Shown here: piece after piece, positions 1 through 10,194 of the stretch
How positions within the stretch are numbered: position 1 is the stretch's first letter
Layout: every line of letters begins with the position of its first letter
Assembly: GCA_031260705.1 (NCBI GenBank)
Contig: JAISLA010000004.1
Coordinates: forward strand, 23,068-87,067
DNA: 64,000 nucleotides
Direction: 5' to 3'
Source: Endomicrobium sp.
GTDB lineage: Bacteria; Elusimicrobiota; Endomicrobiia; Endomicrobiales; Endomicrobiaceae
The notes under the pieces: generated by a model
Database searches by the model: none
Told to the model about the DNA's origin: nothing
Seen by the model: only the letters and a program-made list of their open reading frames with translations
Position numbers and translations under genes: made by a program

Positions 1-1213
1 AGACGCTTTCAGAGTCCACCGCATACCTTATGCTGTTGTAGGTACGCTGCGGTTTTATGACCGCGCGGAGATTAAAGATGTCATAGCTTACTTAAAACTT
101 ATACACAACCCTAACGACAATGTGAGTTTTAAAAGAATTATAAATGTTCCCAGAAGAGGAATCGGAAAAACGTCTATAGAATCGCTCGAGAAATTTGCGC
201 AGCTTAAAAACATGTCTATCTGGCAGTCCGTGCCTTTTGCGCAGGATGCGGGTTTAGCCAAGATACCCGTAAAAGCTTTAAATTCTTTTGCGCAGTTTAT
301 AAAAGATTTTTCCGTATTGAAAGACAGCGGTTCCGTTAAACTGATAGCCGAAAAAGTCATAGCAGATTCCGGATATTTAAAAGAACTTGAGGTGGAAAAC
401 ACGCCCGAATCGAAAGTAAAAATAGGAAATATGCAAGAATTGATATCCGCTGTTGATGACTTTGAAACCCGTTCGCCGGATAAATCGCTTGCCGAATATT
501 TGACACAGATTGCCTTGATAAACAGTGCAGATTCTCCTGACGAATCAAAAGGAAAAGTTACTTTAATGACTTTGCATTTAGCTAAAGGACTGGAATTTGA
601 TAATGTTTTCATCTGCGGACTTGAAGAAAGATTGTTTCCTATAGGTGAATCCGTTTTTAATGACAAAGAATTGGAAGAGGAAAGAAGACTTATGTATGTG
701 GGAATGACAAGAGCGAAAAAACGTTTGTATTTGTGCTGGTCGACAGAAAGAAAAGTTTACGGTAAGACAATGTGGAATATACCGTCACGCTTTATTGAGG
801 AAGCGGGATTTAAAGACGAGTCTGCCGAAATGGAACAAAACCGAAGCCAGAATTTTCAAAACAGATTAAGTCAAGAATTTAACGGAATAATACAGAGCAA
901 CGGGTTCAGTCGGGGACAAAATTCCCGAAGTTTTAATAAAAAATCTTTTAAAGCCGAAATAGTATATACAAATGCCGAGAGTTGCGGTTATATGCCGTCC
1001 GAAAGCGAGATAACAAAAGACGAGCAGCTTGATAATCCCGCTGGAGATTTGAATCCGTACAAAATAGGAACGGCGGTCTCGCATCCCGTTTTCGGCAGAG
1101 GAAAAATTATTGAAAAAAACGGTGTGGGGAACGATTTAAAACTTGTAGTTTTATTTGAAACCGGGCAGTGGAAAAAACTGCTTGCAAGAATAGCCAATCT
1201 CACTTTGATCTAA
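1..1213 (+). CDS. UvrD/PcrA-type DNA helicase, C-terminal part (5' end outside window)
   Basis: Frame of ORF 122..1213 stays open to the window edge (DAFRVHRIPYAVVGTLRFYDRAEIKDVIAYLKLIHNPNDNVSFKRIINVPRRGIGKTS); motifs VTLMTLHLAKGLEFDNVFICGLEE and EERRLMYVGMTRAKKRLYL. Confidence 0.95.
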   Translation, partial: DAFRVHRIPYAVVGTLRFYDRAEIKDVIAYLKLIHNPNDNVSFKRIINVPRRGIGKTSIESLEKFAQLKNMSIWQSVPFAQDAGLAKIPVKALNSFAQFIKDFSVLKDSGSVKLIAEKVIADSGYLKELEVENTPESKVKIGNMQELISAVDDFETRSPDKSLAEYLTQIALINSADSPDESKGKVTLMTLHLAKGLEFDNVFICGLEERLFPIGESVFNDKELEEERRLMYVGMTRAKKRLYLCWSTERKVYGKTMWNIPSRFIEEAGFKDESAEMEQNRSQNFQNRLSQEFNGIIQSNGFSRGQNSRSFNKKSFKAEIVYTNAESCGYMPSESEITKDEQLDNPAGDLNPYKIGTAVSHPVFGRGKIIEKNGVGNDLKLVVLFETGQWKKLLARIANLTLI

Positions 1214-1639
1214 TATTGCGGATTTCCATGCAAGTCCCGGAGCTGCCGGGAGACCTTAAGGATTAAAGATACCATTAACTGTCTGCCGAAAGACAGCGTA
1301 ATTGCATTGTTCCCGTTCCGAACTTCCGTCGTATTTAGCAGTTTCAGGGCATCTGTCCGTAATTATTTTAAGCTGCTTAAAAAGACTATTGCCGCAGTCA
1401 AACGTATCGTTAATTTTTCTCCCGCATGGATATATATGTCTCTTTGACGGTGATTTTATAAAATTTCAGCAATTTTATAAAATGTCTGAATGGATTTTAA
1501 AAAATACTTCCGCATTGCTGAAAAAAATGTAAAACCAAACTGTATTATATGCCAAAGTTTTGATATTTCGCTCTTTGCAGACAAAACTTCCAGCGGGCTT
1601 TTTGTCAAATATGCAGATGTCGGCGATGCGACCATTATA

Positions 1640-1905
1640 TTGCTTTAAAAAATAATTTTCTTGCGGGCAACGCAATCCTGCATTTAGAAAACATAAAATG
1701 TAAAAACATTTTTCTTTTCGGAAGATGCGTCGGTTCTTTAGCGCTGGAATCAAATTTTTCAGATTGGTTTAGAGAAAAAAAAATATCGGCTGTAGATATG
1801 GAATCTTCAATAATTTTGTCTGTGGCAAAAGAAATAAAGAGAAAAACTGCCGCGTCAAGAAAAAAACTCGCAGATATGATTTTAAGGTTCTGCAATGAAA
1901 AATAA
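1640..1905 (+). pseudogene. Remnant of a nucleoside phosphorylase-like protein
   Basis: Open frame LKNNFLAGNAILHLENIKCKNIFLFGRCVGSLALES...VDMESSIILSVAKEIK resembles the phosphorylase superfamily end (VxMEsaa..vA); no intact N-terminus in the same frame. Confidence 0.35.
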
Positions 1906-3213
1906 TCCGGAAAATTTAACCGAGGACAAGGTTTTTAAAAATAGGTTTCCCAATTTCGGCATCAATAAGTCCAGAGAAATATTGCGACTGTTAAATGAAA
2001 TATCAAAAATTGAAAAGATAAAAATTGAGAGTCTTTTGAATGATTTTCACAGAAAAGACTATAAATCAGTCAAAGAGTTTTTTCTCAAACGTAAATACCC
2101 CGGGACTTTCGGCAAAATTTCCTTAAATTCTTTTTATCTGCCTAAATATGAAACTGATATTTTGTTAAAAGCTGATTTAAGATCCCGGAAATTTTATCCG
2201 AAAAATATTTACTACGAATCAGACGCTGGTATAACTCCGCTTTTTGAGAGAGTTAAAACATTATTTCCAGATTCAAAATGTGCCGAAAATAGAGTCGTTA
2301 AAAAGTTTCATAAAAAATAATTCTTTTACCGTACAAGACTATAATAACCGCAACAGCAATCTGTTTATTGTAAAGGAAAAATATGATTTTTTTAAAAAAT
2401 ATCCCTGTACTTCCGAAGTTGTAAACTGCGGGTATTCGGTTATGAATTTGGATGTGGGCTTGCATATACGACTGCAGCTATTGTCTTTTGCGGGGATATC
2501 AAAATTTAGCCGGTATCGTCATACCTTATAATATTGAAGATTATCTTTGCGATGAAAAAATTGAGAGTTCGATAAAAGAGTTTTTTAATTTTAAAAGAAT
2601 AGGAAGTGGCGAATTTACAGATTCATTAATTTTTGGCGATATTACAAGATTTTCAACAAAAATAATCGGCTACTTTAAAAAAAAGAATGATATCTTTTTT
2701 GAATTTAAGACAAAAAGCGCAAATATCAAAAATCTGCTTGAAAGCGGAGGAAAAGAAAATATTGTTGTTGCATGGAGCGCAAATTCAATAAGAATCAGCA
2801 AAGCCAACGAATTTAAAACTCCGCTAATTAGAGAAAGGCTCGAAGCAGCAAAAGAATGCGCTTTAAGCGGTTTCAGCACAGCTTTTCATTTTGATCCGAT
2901 AATTTATTATGACAACTGGAAACAGGGATATAGAGAAACAATAGATATGGTTTTTGACACCGTGCCAAATTACAGCATACAGCATAAAGTGGATAAGTCT
3001 GGGATCTTTGAGAATGCCGTCGGCACAGAAAACGGTTATTGAAAACCGTTTTCCCGGTACCGAAATACTAAACGGCGAACTTCTTTTAGAACAAGGCTCT
3101 AAATTGAAATGTATAAATACTTAAACCGGATTATTAAATCAAAAAAATCAAGAGCCGTAGTATATCTGTGCATGGAAGACAGTCAAGTGTGGAAAGCAGT
3201 GTTCGAAGCTTAA
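1895..3213 (+). pseudogene. SPL-family (spore photoproduct lyase-like) radical SAM protein, frameshifted
   Basis: Consecutive pieces in different frames (1895-2320, 2244-2531, 2452-3042, ~3000-3213); CIYDCSYC (CxxxCxxC), SIQHKVD, FPGTEILNGELL, AVVYLCMEDSQVWKAVFEA. Confidence 0.75.
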
Positions 3214-3259
3214 TTCTCAAAGAACTGAATTTTTCAAACTTATTACCGGAACAGTCGGT

Positions 3260-4363
3260 TTACCCGCGTTCCAATATTATCACTGCTATTTCGCTTGTGT
3301 TAAATAACCTCATCGGCGGTCCCCATAAGCGCGTTCCAGAAGTTATGTACATAACCGCATCGTTATTATAATATAAACCGTAATGGTATTTCATTAAATA
3401 TTTTCTCGCTATTTCAACAGGCGGAATCTGTCCCGCATGGGTATGTCCTGAAAGCTGTATTATTTTTATATCGTTATGTTTTGAAGCTTCGTCAAAAGAT
3501 TTCGGGTCATGGCTTAAAAAAATTACGGGATAATTTTTATTCACCTCGGCAAAAACTTTTGAAATTTTTTCAGGTTTGTCGCAGTCTATATAGTTGATAC
3601 CCGCCACATTAATCAGATTTTCAACCAAAACGCTTTCGTTCTGAAGGGCTTTAAATCCCAATTTTTCAAGCATTGAAAAATACGACTCAATGCCCGTATA
3701 ATATTCATGGTTTCCCGAGACGGCAAAAACGCCGTATTTTGCTTTTAATTTTTCAAAACCGTATTTAACATATTTGCCGTTTTTGTTAAGATCAGTATCC
3801 ATTACATCGCCCGTAATAACTATCATATCGGGTTTAAAAGACACAGCCTTATCAAAAATTTTGTTCATAATTTCAGACGAAGTAAACGAACTGATATGTA
3901 TGTCTGAAAGCTGTACTATTTTCAAGGAATCGACTGGGAGCTGCGGAACTTTTATTTTTATTTCTTTTACGTTAAATATAAACGCAAAATTCAACAAAGA
4001 CCAGACCGATGCTGCCATACTTAAAATTACAGCTGTCAGAGTTGAATAATATCTCAAATTTCTGACTTTAAACACTAAATTAACCGAATTCAATATATCG
4101 TTTGTGGCAAGAAAAGAGAACATTATTGCGCAGATTCCCATGCATATAAATCCAAATGTCCCTATTGCGGACATAAATGGAATTTTGTTATGGCCGGCGG
4201 CAAGCGAAAGAAGGCTTATAATTCCGAAAGTAGCAAATGTCACATATAAATAGGTACTGTAAGGTCTGCGGATATTTAAACCTGAATTCACGCGCCATGC
4301 AATATAAAGATATCCGGTTAAGTATATTGCTAGTATCGTTAAAATCGTTAAAATAGACATCAT
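3260..4363 (-). CDS. Membrane-anchored calcineurin-like metallophosphoesterase
   Basis: 367 aa; N-terminal TM helices then [32 protein letters not shown]. Confidence 0.9.
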   Translation of the reverse strand: MMSILTILTILAIYLTGYLYIAWRVNSGLNIRRPYSTYLYVTFATFGIISLLSLAAGHNKIPFMSAIGTFGFICMGICAIMFSFLATNDILNSVNLVFKVRNLRYYSTLTAVILSMAASVWSLLNFAFIFNVKEIKIKVPQLPVDSLKIVQLSDIHISSFTSSEIMNKIFDKAVSFKPDMIVITGDVMDTDLNKNGKYVKYGFEKLKAKYGVFAVSGNHEYYTGIESYFSMLEKLGFKALQNESVLVENLINVAGINYIDCDKPEKISKVFAEVNKNYPVIFLSHDPKSFDEASKHNDIKIIQLSGHTHAGQIPPVEIARKYLMKYHYGLYYNNDAVMYITSGTRLWGPPMRLFNTSEIAVIILERG

Positions 4364-4887
4364 GCCGTTCTCAACTGTTCTATGAGATCTTTTCGCGCTT
4401 TCAAAAGAAATTCCTTTGCTGGGTTAGAAAAGTAATCGGGATATGACCATGGAAGTTTAACAACTTCGGGTTTTTTATATATCGCTGTGACTTCTCCGTA
4501 TATACCGTCGGAGAGATAAATTCTATGGCTGTAATCTTTTGTCGTAGCGAGAATAATGTTTGCAGGAGTTATATACCCGGGATCAATATTTATCCGTCTT
4601 TTGTTGTTTACAGAAAAGCTGTCTTCGGTTGAGTTTGTAAAAATTTTTATTCCGGCAATATCGGCAGCAGTTATTAATTTTTTAAACGAAATCCAAAAAC
4701 GTTTCAAATTATTGCCCATTTCGGGATTATAGTAATCCGAAAAGTCAAAAGGCATAACAACGCTTGTCAAATCAATTTCACCGAATTTTTTTTCAAGTAC
4801 TGCAAGTGTTTTTTGTTCTATTTCTACACCTGAGGAAATTATGCCGCAGAACAATTTCACTTTTTTCGGCGCTCCTATAACACCCAT
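4360..4887 (-). CDS. DUF4416 family protein
   Basis: 175 aa; starts [19 protein letters not shown], contains [21 protein letters not shown]. Confidence 0.7.
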   Translation of the reverse strand: MGVIGAPKKVKLFCGIISSGVEIEQKTLAVLEKKFGEIDLTSVVMPFDFSDYYNPEMGNNLKRFWISFKKLITAADIAGIKIFTNSTEDSFSVNNKRRINIDPGYITPANIILATTKDYSHRIYLSDGIYGEVTAIYKKPEVVKLPWSYPDYFSNPAKEFLLKARKDLIEQLRTA

Positions 4888-5427
4888 TCTTCCCGCTCCT
4901 GATCATTTTTGTTTTATGCAGAGACAGTTTACTATAAAGCATTAAAATTGTAAAATATACATGATACATGTTAAGTTTTAGATATTGAGAGCTGTTAAGA
5001 GACTTTTAAATCCAGTACACGATTATATTTGACGACGGGAAGGTTGGAAAAGTATAAGGATATTATAAGTGAAAAAATTAATGTGTTGTTTTTTTTACTA
5101 CGTTGTGTTTTTTCGGTTGCAATAAAAGGAGGAACCCTGTAGGATGTAGTCCCGCTGGTCTTGGAACTAATGCTAAAGCTGGTGCTGCTGATGCTGAAAT
5201 TCCTGCTGGAATTGCGGAGAAATTTGATTGGCTCTTATCGTGTTCTTTTCATGGAATTCCGAATGGGTAGCTGGTCCTACGGTAGCAGTTTTATTTTGTA
5301 GTTGTTGTAAATGTTGCTGTTGCGGAAAACAGTTATCGGGTACTCCTAAAGCTACTTCTTCTGCATAAAAAATGGAATTTAATACTGTAAAATGCTTAAA
5401 TTTAAAACGCAAATAAAATAGTAGAAG

Positions 5428-5778
5428 ATGTATTGTAGTCAAAAAAGTTTTAAAATGAAGAGAGAGAAAAAACGTCGAGTATCTGATAATCTGGAAAACG
5501 CCCAGGAGGAGATTAGAAGGCTGAATGCTAATAAGGTTAGGCAACGGGAATTGCAGAGACAAGAGATTGAAAAAGAGAATAATAGGCTAAGTCAAGAGAT
5601 AAAAATGCGGGAAGATAATATTATGTTTCTGTCTTATTATACGGACCAACAGAAAAAGATGATAAAATTGTTGTCAATAGCTCCTTCTGAGAAAAACACT
5701 TGGACTAAAATAAAAAAAATGGTTAGATCCATATTGAATAATGTTTTATTTAAGCGCTTGGCGCTTGTACGGGCATGA
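5428..5778 (+). CDS. Hypothetical coiled-coil protein (possibly degraded)
   Basis: 116 aa ORF rich in K/R/E/Q with heptad-like pattern (ENAQEEIRRLNANKVRQRELQRQEIEKENNRLSQEIKMRED); no recognised family. Confidence 0.3.
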   Translation: MYCSQKSFKMKREKKRRVSDNLENAQEEIRRLNANKVRQRELQRQEIEKENNRLSQEIKMREDNIMFLSYYTDQQKKMIKLLSIAPSEKNTWTKIKKMVRSILNNVLFKRLALVRA

Positions 5779-5977
5779 TATCGCTGTAGTGACCTAAAAG
5801 AGGCGGAATTCTTTTACGGCGGGGTATTGCCTTTGGAAAATCTGTGAAAAAACTAAAGCTCTTCACGATTATTTCTAAAGTCAGAGTACGTGTTGATTTC
5901 TGCGGGTATGTGTCCGGCGATTGGAAAATGGTTACGTTTGTTTACTGCGCTAAAAACGGTTAAAATAAAGATTTACA

Positions 5978-6445
5978 ATGAAAAAATTTTTTTTAACGGT
6001 ATTTTTTACATTAATCTTTGCGGCAGATATTTTTTGTTTCGGGGATTTTACCGAAAAAACTGACTATTTTGTAGAGTTTCAGGAAAAATCGCCAGGCATG
6101 TCGGCAGTACTGCATGTCAATTTCGTAAGCGTTATTCCAGAACCTAAAGAAGCGGAAGAAATAGTGAAACAACAGTTAAAAATATACGGAAATATGCCCG
6201 CGGCAAATAAAAAAACGCCGAAGTATAAGAATATTATCGGCTCGGCATGGCATATAAATAAAGCGGATCCTGCAAATCCCGTAAAGATTAAATTTCAAAA
6301 AGACTTAGCTGCTTACGTATGGCTTGGCAAGACAAGAAAAATTGTAGCATTTCCTGATTATATATCTTTCTTAAAAAAAGAAAAAAACAGCAAAAAGCTT
6401 AAATATAAAGAATCTAAAAAGCGCTTACAAGAGGCAGAAGGTTGA
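5978..6445 (+). CDS. Hypothetical secreted protein
   Basis: 155 aa with signal-peptide-like N-terminus MKKFFLTVFFTLIFAADIFCFG. Confidence 0.65.
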   Translation: MKKFFLTVFFTLIFAADIFCFGDFTEKTDYFVEFQEKSPGMSAVLHVNFVSVIPEPKEAEEIVKQQLKIYGNMPAANKKTPKYKNIIGSAWHINKADPANPVKIKFQKDLAAYVWLGKTRKIVAFPDYISFLKKEKNSKKLKYKESKKRLQEAEG

Positions 6446-6463
6446 GACGCTATTTGCTTTGTT

Positions 6464-7729
6464 TTACTCGTCTCTCATGGCGCAGAACTCTCCGCACATT
6501 GTACATACGTCTTCCTGTTGCGGCGGAAGTTTTTCTCTTTCTCTTGCAAATTTTATGGGATCTATGCAGAATTCTTTTTGTTTTTCCCAGTTTCTTGCTT
6601 TACGCCATTTGGACATTTCGGCATCGCGTTCGCTTGCGCCTTTAACGCTTTTAACAATATCTGCGGCGTGCCCGGCAATTCTTGCGGCGATAACGCCTTC
6701 GCTGACATCCTCAACGTCAGGAAGTCTTAAATGTTCGGCAGGAGTGACATAGCAGATAAAATCGACTCCGTAAGATGCCGCCAATGCACCGCCGATTGCA
6801 GAGGTTATATGGTCATAACCCGCGGCTATATCGGTTACCAACGGTCCTAAAAAGTAAAGCGGCGCTCCGTGTCCCAATCTTTTTGCAATAGTTACGTTTG
6901 CTTCAATTTGGTTCAGAGGAACATGTCCCGGACCTTCTATCATGGACTGAACGCCCGCTTTTCTCGCTTTTAAAACAAGCTCGCCCAAAACTGAGAGTTC
7001 GGCAAGTTGCGGTCCGTCTGAAGCATCAAACGCACAGCCTGGCCTGAATCCGTCACCGAGACTCAGTGTAACATCATATTTTTTTGCTATTTTCAAAAGT
7101 CTGTCGTAATTCTCAAATAAAGGATTCTCTTTTCCGGTCGCATTTATACACTTAACCAAAAAAGATCCGCCTCTGCTTACAACACCCGCAAGCCTCTTTT
7201 GACGATTTAATATTTCTACGGTATCTTTATTAATTCCACAGTGAACGGTAATAAAATCCACACCTTGCTGCGCTTGTTCCTCTATAATGTCAAATAACAA
7301 CTCGCTATCTATTTCAGATATTTTTTTACCTTTTGCAACCGTTTTGCAGGCAGCTTCGTAAACAGGCACTGTTCCTACCTGTACTGGCGAAGCCTCAAGA
7401 ATTTCTTTTCTTATCTGTTTTAAGTCGCCGCCTGTTGATAAATCCATAACAGCGTCGGCGCCGGCTTTGACGGCGGCATCAAGTTTTGCAAGTTCCTCTG
7501 CAATATCAATATGATCGGGCGAACTGCCGATATTAGCGTTAACTTTTGTTTTTAATCCCTTTCCGACGGCTACTATTTTCTGAAGTTTTCTATTGACATT
7601 TTTGGGTATGACAATGGTCCCGTCAGCAACGCCGGCTCTTATAAATTCTTTGTCTAAATATTCGGCTTGCGCCGCGCTCTTTATCAAACCGTTCGCTTTT
7701 TTATTTTGAGCATCTTCTATTAATGTCAT
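6464..7729 (-). CDS. thiC: Phosphomethylpyrimidine synthase ThiC
   Basis: 421 aa; GADAVMDLSTGGDL, RGGSFLVKC, MIEGPGHVPLNQIEANV, C-terminal CTMCGEFCAM cysteine motif. Confidence 0.95.
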   Translation of the reverse strand: MTLIEDAQNKKANGLIKSAAQAEYLDKEFIRAGVADGTIVIPKNVNRKLQKIVAVGKGLKTKVNANIGSSPDHIDIAEELAKLDAAVKAGADAVMDLSTGGDLKQIRKEILEASPVQVGTVPVYEAACKTVAKGKKISEIDSELLFDIIEEQAQQGVDFITVHCGINKDTVEILNRQKRLAGVVSRGGSFLVKCINATGKENPLFENYDRLLKIAKKYDVTLSLGDGFRPGCAFDASDGPQLAELSVLGELVLKARKAGVQSMIEGPGHVPLNQIEANVTIAKRLGHGAPLYFLGPLVTDIAAGYDHITSAIGGALAASYGVDFICYVTPAEHLRLPDVEDVSEGVIAARIAGHAADIVKSVKGASERDAEMSKWRKARNWEKQKEFCIDPIKFAREREKLPPQQEDVCTMCGEFCAMRDE

Positions 7730-7759
7730 TTTTCCTCCGTTTATATCTTTGTCGCAGCT

Positions 7760-9100
7760 TTAATTTGCACTATATTTTTGATTTTTGCTGCGGGGTTTAT
7801 CCGACACAGTTAACGATAATTTACCTGATTTAACAAGCGGATTCAAAATATATCTCCGGAAATATTCTCTATTTTTAATTTTAATATGATTCTGTATTTC
7901 ACCTCTGGTTTTAGGCAGTTTGCAGAACGAAAGTATCAATTTTTCCATGGTATCATTTATGATAATTTTATCATAGAAATTTATAGGAAAAACAAATTTG
8001 AATATATTTTCATCAAAAATCGTTGGATCATACCTTGCGAAAGTCTTGCAAAATTTATATAACTTTTGAAGTCCTGACCCAAGTTCTTCAACTCTGCCGA
8101 TTTGTCTAAAAAACTTAGCAATGTTGGGATTTTTAGGGTGTGAAGTTAAATTTGAAAGATTTATAATTCCATTTATATATGGTTTATTGCTGTTTTCCGT
8201 AAATTTTTTCTCTTTCTATAATAAATCTGGCAGTCTCTCCGCCAAGATATTCTTTATGCACAATAATATTAGCTATCAACTCGCGAAAAATATTTTCTCT
8301 TAAACTTATTCTTTGTCCTTTTTCAATATAAAAATGCTCAGGCAAATACTTGCGACAAAGTTCATTGCACAAGTATATGCATCTATAAGATTGGTTCTTA
8401 AGTCTAATCTGTCGTCATATCTGTCATAATTGTCAACTCTCTTAATTAAGTCTATCCTAAATGCCGGAACAGCTGCTGCAATAATCTCATCTTTGCCGAA
8501 TAAAAGTATTCCTGCCAGAGTAAAACCTTCTTCTCCCGTCATAGGATCTTTTTGGTATAATGCGGAGGTTCTTAAAAGTTCCATATCTGTCATTTGCTGC
8601 CAATGATGGTCAGTGCCTGTATATTTGCCAGCTTCCTCCTTGCTTTAGCTATTAAATCTGTTCTTAAATCTTCCAATTTCACCGCGGGAAATATTTTGTT
8701 TTCAGAATAAGAACTCTGTTTTCTTATGTATAAGTTTGAAAACTTCTTGGGATGTTATCCGTATATCTAAATTTGTGGAATTATTGCGTATAAATATCTT
8801 TTAGCGCACCTGTGAACCTGAGGAACTTTCCGGCACAGTAATATATAAAATTTTCTTCTCATCTATAAAAATTTCCTCAGGATAGAGACAAACTGTCGGC
8901 GACAATTTTAATGGGTTGTTTACAGCAGTAACGAAGTCTTGTTTAATTGAAGAAATATGTTCTTTGGCAATTCCGATAATATTTCCGCGTTATCTTTAAC
9001 TCCAAGTAAAATGTCTCCGCCTTTCGCATTTAAAAATGCGCATACGGTTTCATACACTGTATTTGATATGCCGCGTATGCATTCTTTAAAACTCTATACG
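7760..9100 (-). pseudogene. AlbA_2 (Schlafen-type) ATP-binding / DNA-binding domain protein, fragmented
   Basis: Minus-strand pieces in several frames: FKECIRGISNTVYETVCAFLNAKGGDILLGVKDN (~8960-9090), 8306-8593 (FTLAGILLFGKDEIIAAAVPAFRIDLIKRVDNYDRYDDRLDLRTNLIDAY), 8184-8372 (RENIFRELIANIIVHKEYLGG), 7760-7948 C-terminal piece. Confidence 0.65.
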
Positions 9101-9128
9101 CGGAAAGCAACTGTTTTATTTTTTTTAT

Positions 9129-9698
9129 TCACCGTAGAGACTTCTTTGTCAAAGTGCCGCCGTCCACTCTTTTACATTTCGTCTGCAACAAAAACTTGCT
9201 ATATTTTAAATAAACAGATTTTTCGGCATCGTATGCCATATATCTCTGTTTTTTAAAATCTGCAGATGCTTTTGGAAAAAGAGTTTTTGAATATTCTTCT
9301 AAAACTCTTAAAGATTCCTGCGTCCGTTTAAAATTTGCAGTTATTATACCCGCCAGCTCTTTCTTTGATATTTCCGGCATCTGTCTGCCGGAATCGTCAA
9401 AAGAATCTCTTTCTTTTATAAGTTCGTCATAACTGCTTCTTAAGATTTTATCGACCCTGTGACGAATCCTGCGGATTTTTTTATAAAGGAAACCATCGTT
9501 GAGAATAAAACGCAGAGCGTCTTCAACGACTCTTAAGCCTTCGCGGCAGCGGTTTAAGTTCGCATCTATTATTCTTAGAACTGATTCCCGTTTAAAATTT
9601 TCAGGAATTACATTTTCTATATATCTGGGAACGTCAGACGAAGAAACTTTTATTTTGTCCTTAACTTCGCTCTCCGCTTTACATTTTTTTAGAGCCAT
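9129..9698 (-). CDS. Stand-alone ThiD2-like protein (thiamine-phosphate-synthase-associated domain)
   Basis: 189 aa; VLRIIDANLNRCREGLRVVEDALRFILND...LRRIRHRVD...ITANFKRTQESLRVLEEYSK. Confidence 0.65.
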   Translation of the reverse strand: MALKKCKAESEVKDKIKVSSSDVPRYIENVIPENFKRESVLRIIDANLNRCREGLRVVEDALRFILNDGFLYKKIRRIRHRVDKILRSSYDELIKERDSFDDSGRQMPEISKKELAGIITANFKRTQESLRVLEEYSKTLFPKASADFKKQRYMAYDAEKSVYLKYSKFLLQTKCKRVDGGTLTKKSLR

Positions 9699-10194
9699 AG
9701 CGGTTTACTATCAGATTTATTAAATTTGTTGTTGATTTTCCTTTTATAAAAGGAAATCTGCAAACTTTCTTCACATATTCTCTTCCGACTATTTCAGATA
9801 GCTTATAATCGCCGCCTTTTACCAGAATATCCGGTCGCAGTTCACTTAAAATTTCTTTCGGCGTCTGCTCGCCGAATACGACTACATAATCTACAGACTT
9901 TAAAGAGAGAAGCAATTTTGCCCTGTCTTTTTCCCCGGATAAAGGTCTTTGCGGACCTTTAAGACGGCTCGAAGATTTATCCGAATTTATGGCAACTATT
10001 AGAACGTTGCCCATGCTTTTTGCTTTTTCAAGAAGACTTATATGTCCCAAATGAAGTAAATCAAAGCATCCGTTTGTGAAAACCACTTTTTTCCCGGCTT
10101 TTTGGAGTCTTTTTACTTCTTTCTGCATTTTCTTTCTGGTTAAAGCTCTGTTTTGACAGTCTCTCATTATAAAAAAGGCTATGCTTTTTTCCAC
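9679..10194 (-). CDS. rfaE2: D-glycero-beta-D-manno-heptose 1-phosphate adenylyltransferase (HldE C-domain / RfaE2)
   Basis: 171 aa; VVFTNGCFDLLHLGHISLLEKAKSMG, LKGPQRPLSGEKDRAKLLLSLKSVDYVVVFGEQTP, FIKGKSTTNLI. Confidence 0.9.
   Translation of the reverse strand: MEKSIAFFIMRDCQNRALTRKKMQKEVKRLQKAGKKVVFTNGCFDLLHLGHISLLEKAKSMGNVLIVAINSDKSSSRLKGPQRPLSGEKDRAKLLLSLKSVDYVVVFGEQTPKEILSELRPDILVKGGDYKLSEIVGREYVKKVCRFPFIKGKSTTNLINLIVNRYGSKKM

Noticed and set aside
5173-5562. 129-aa minus-strand ORF rich in Gln/His
   Set aside because: Low-complexity antisense translation of GCT/CTG-rich DNA and of a coiled-coil ORF; no start context.
7730-8000. TPP riboswitch upstream of thiC
   Set aside because: Searched by eye for the conserved CTGAGA/thi-box elements on the minus strand; none found.
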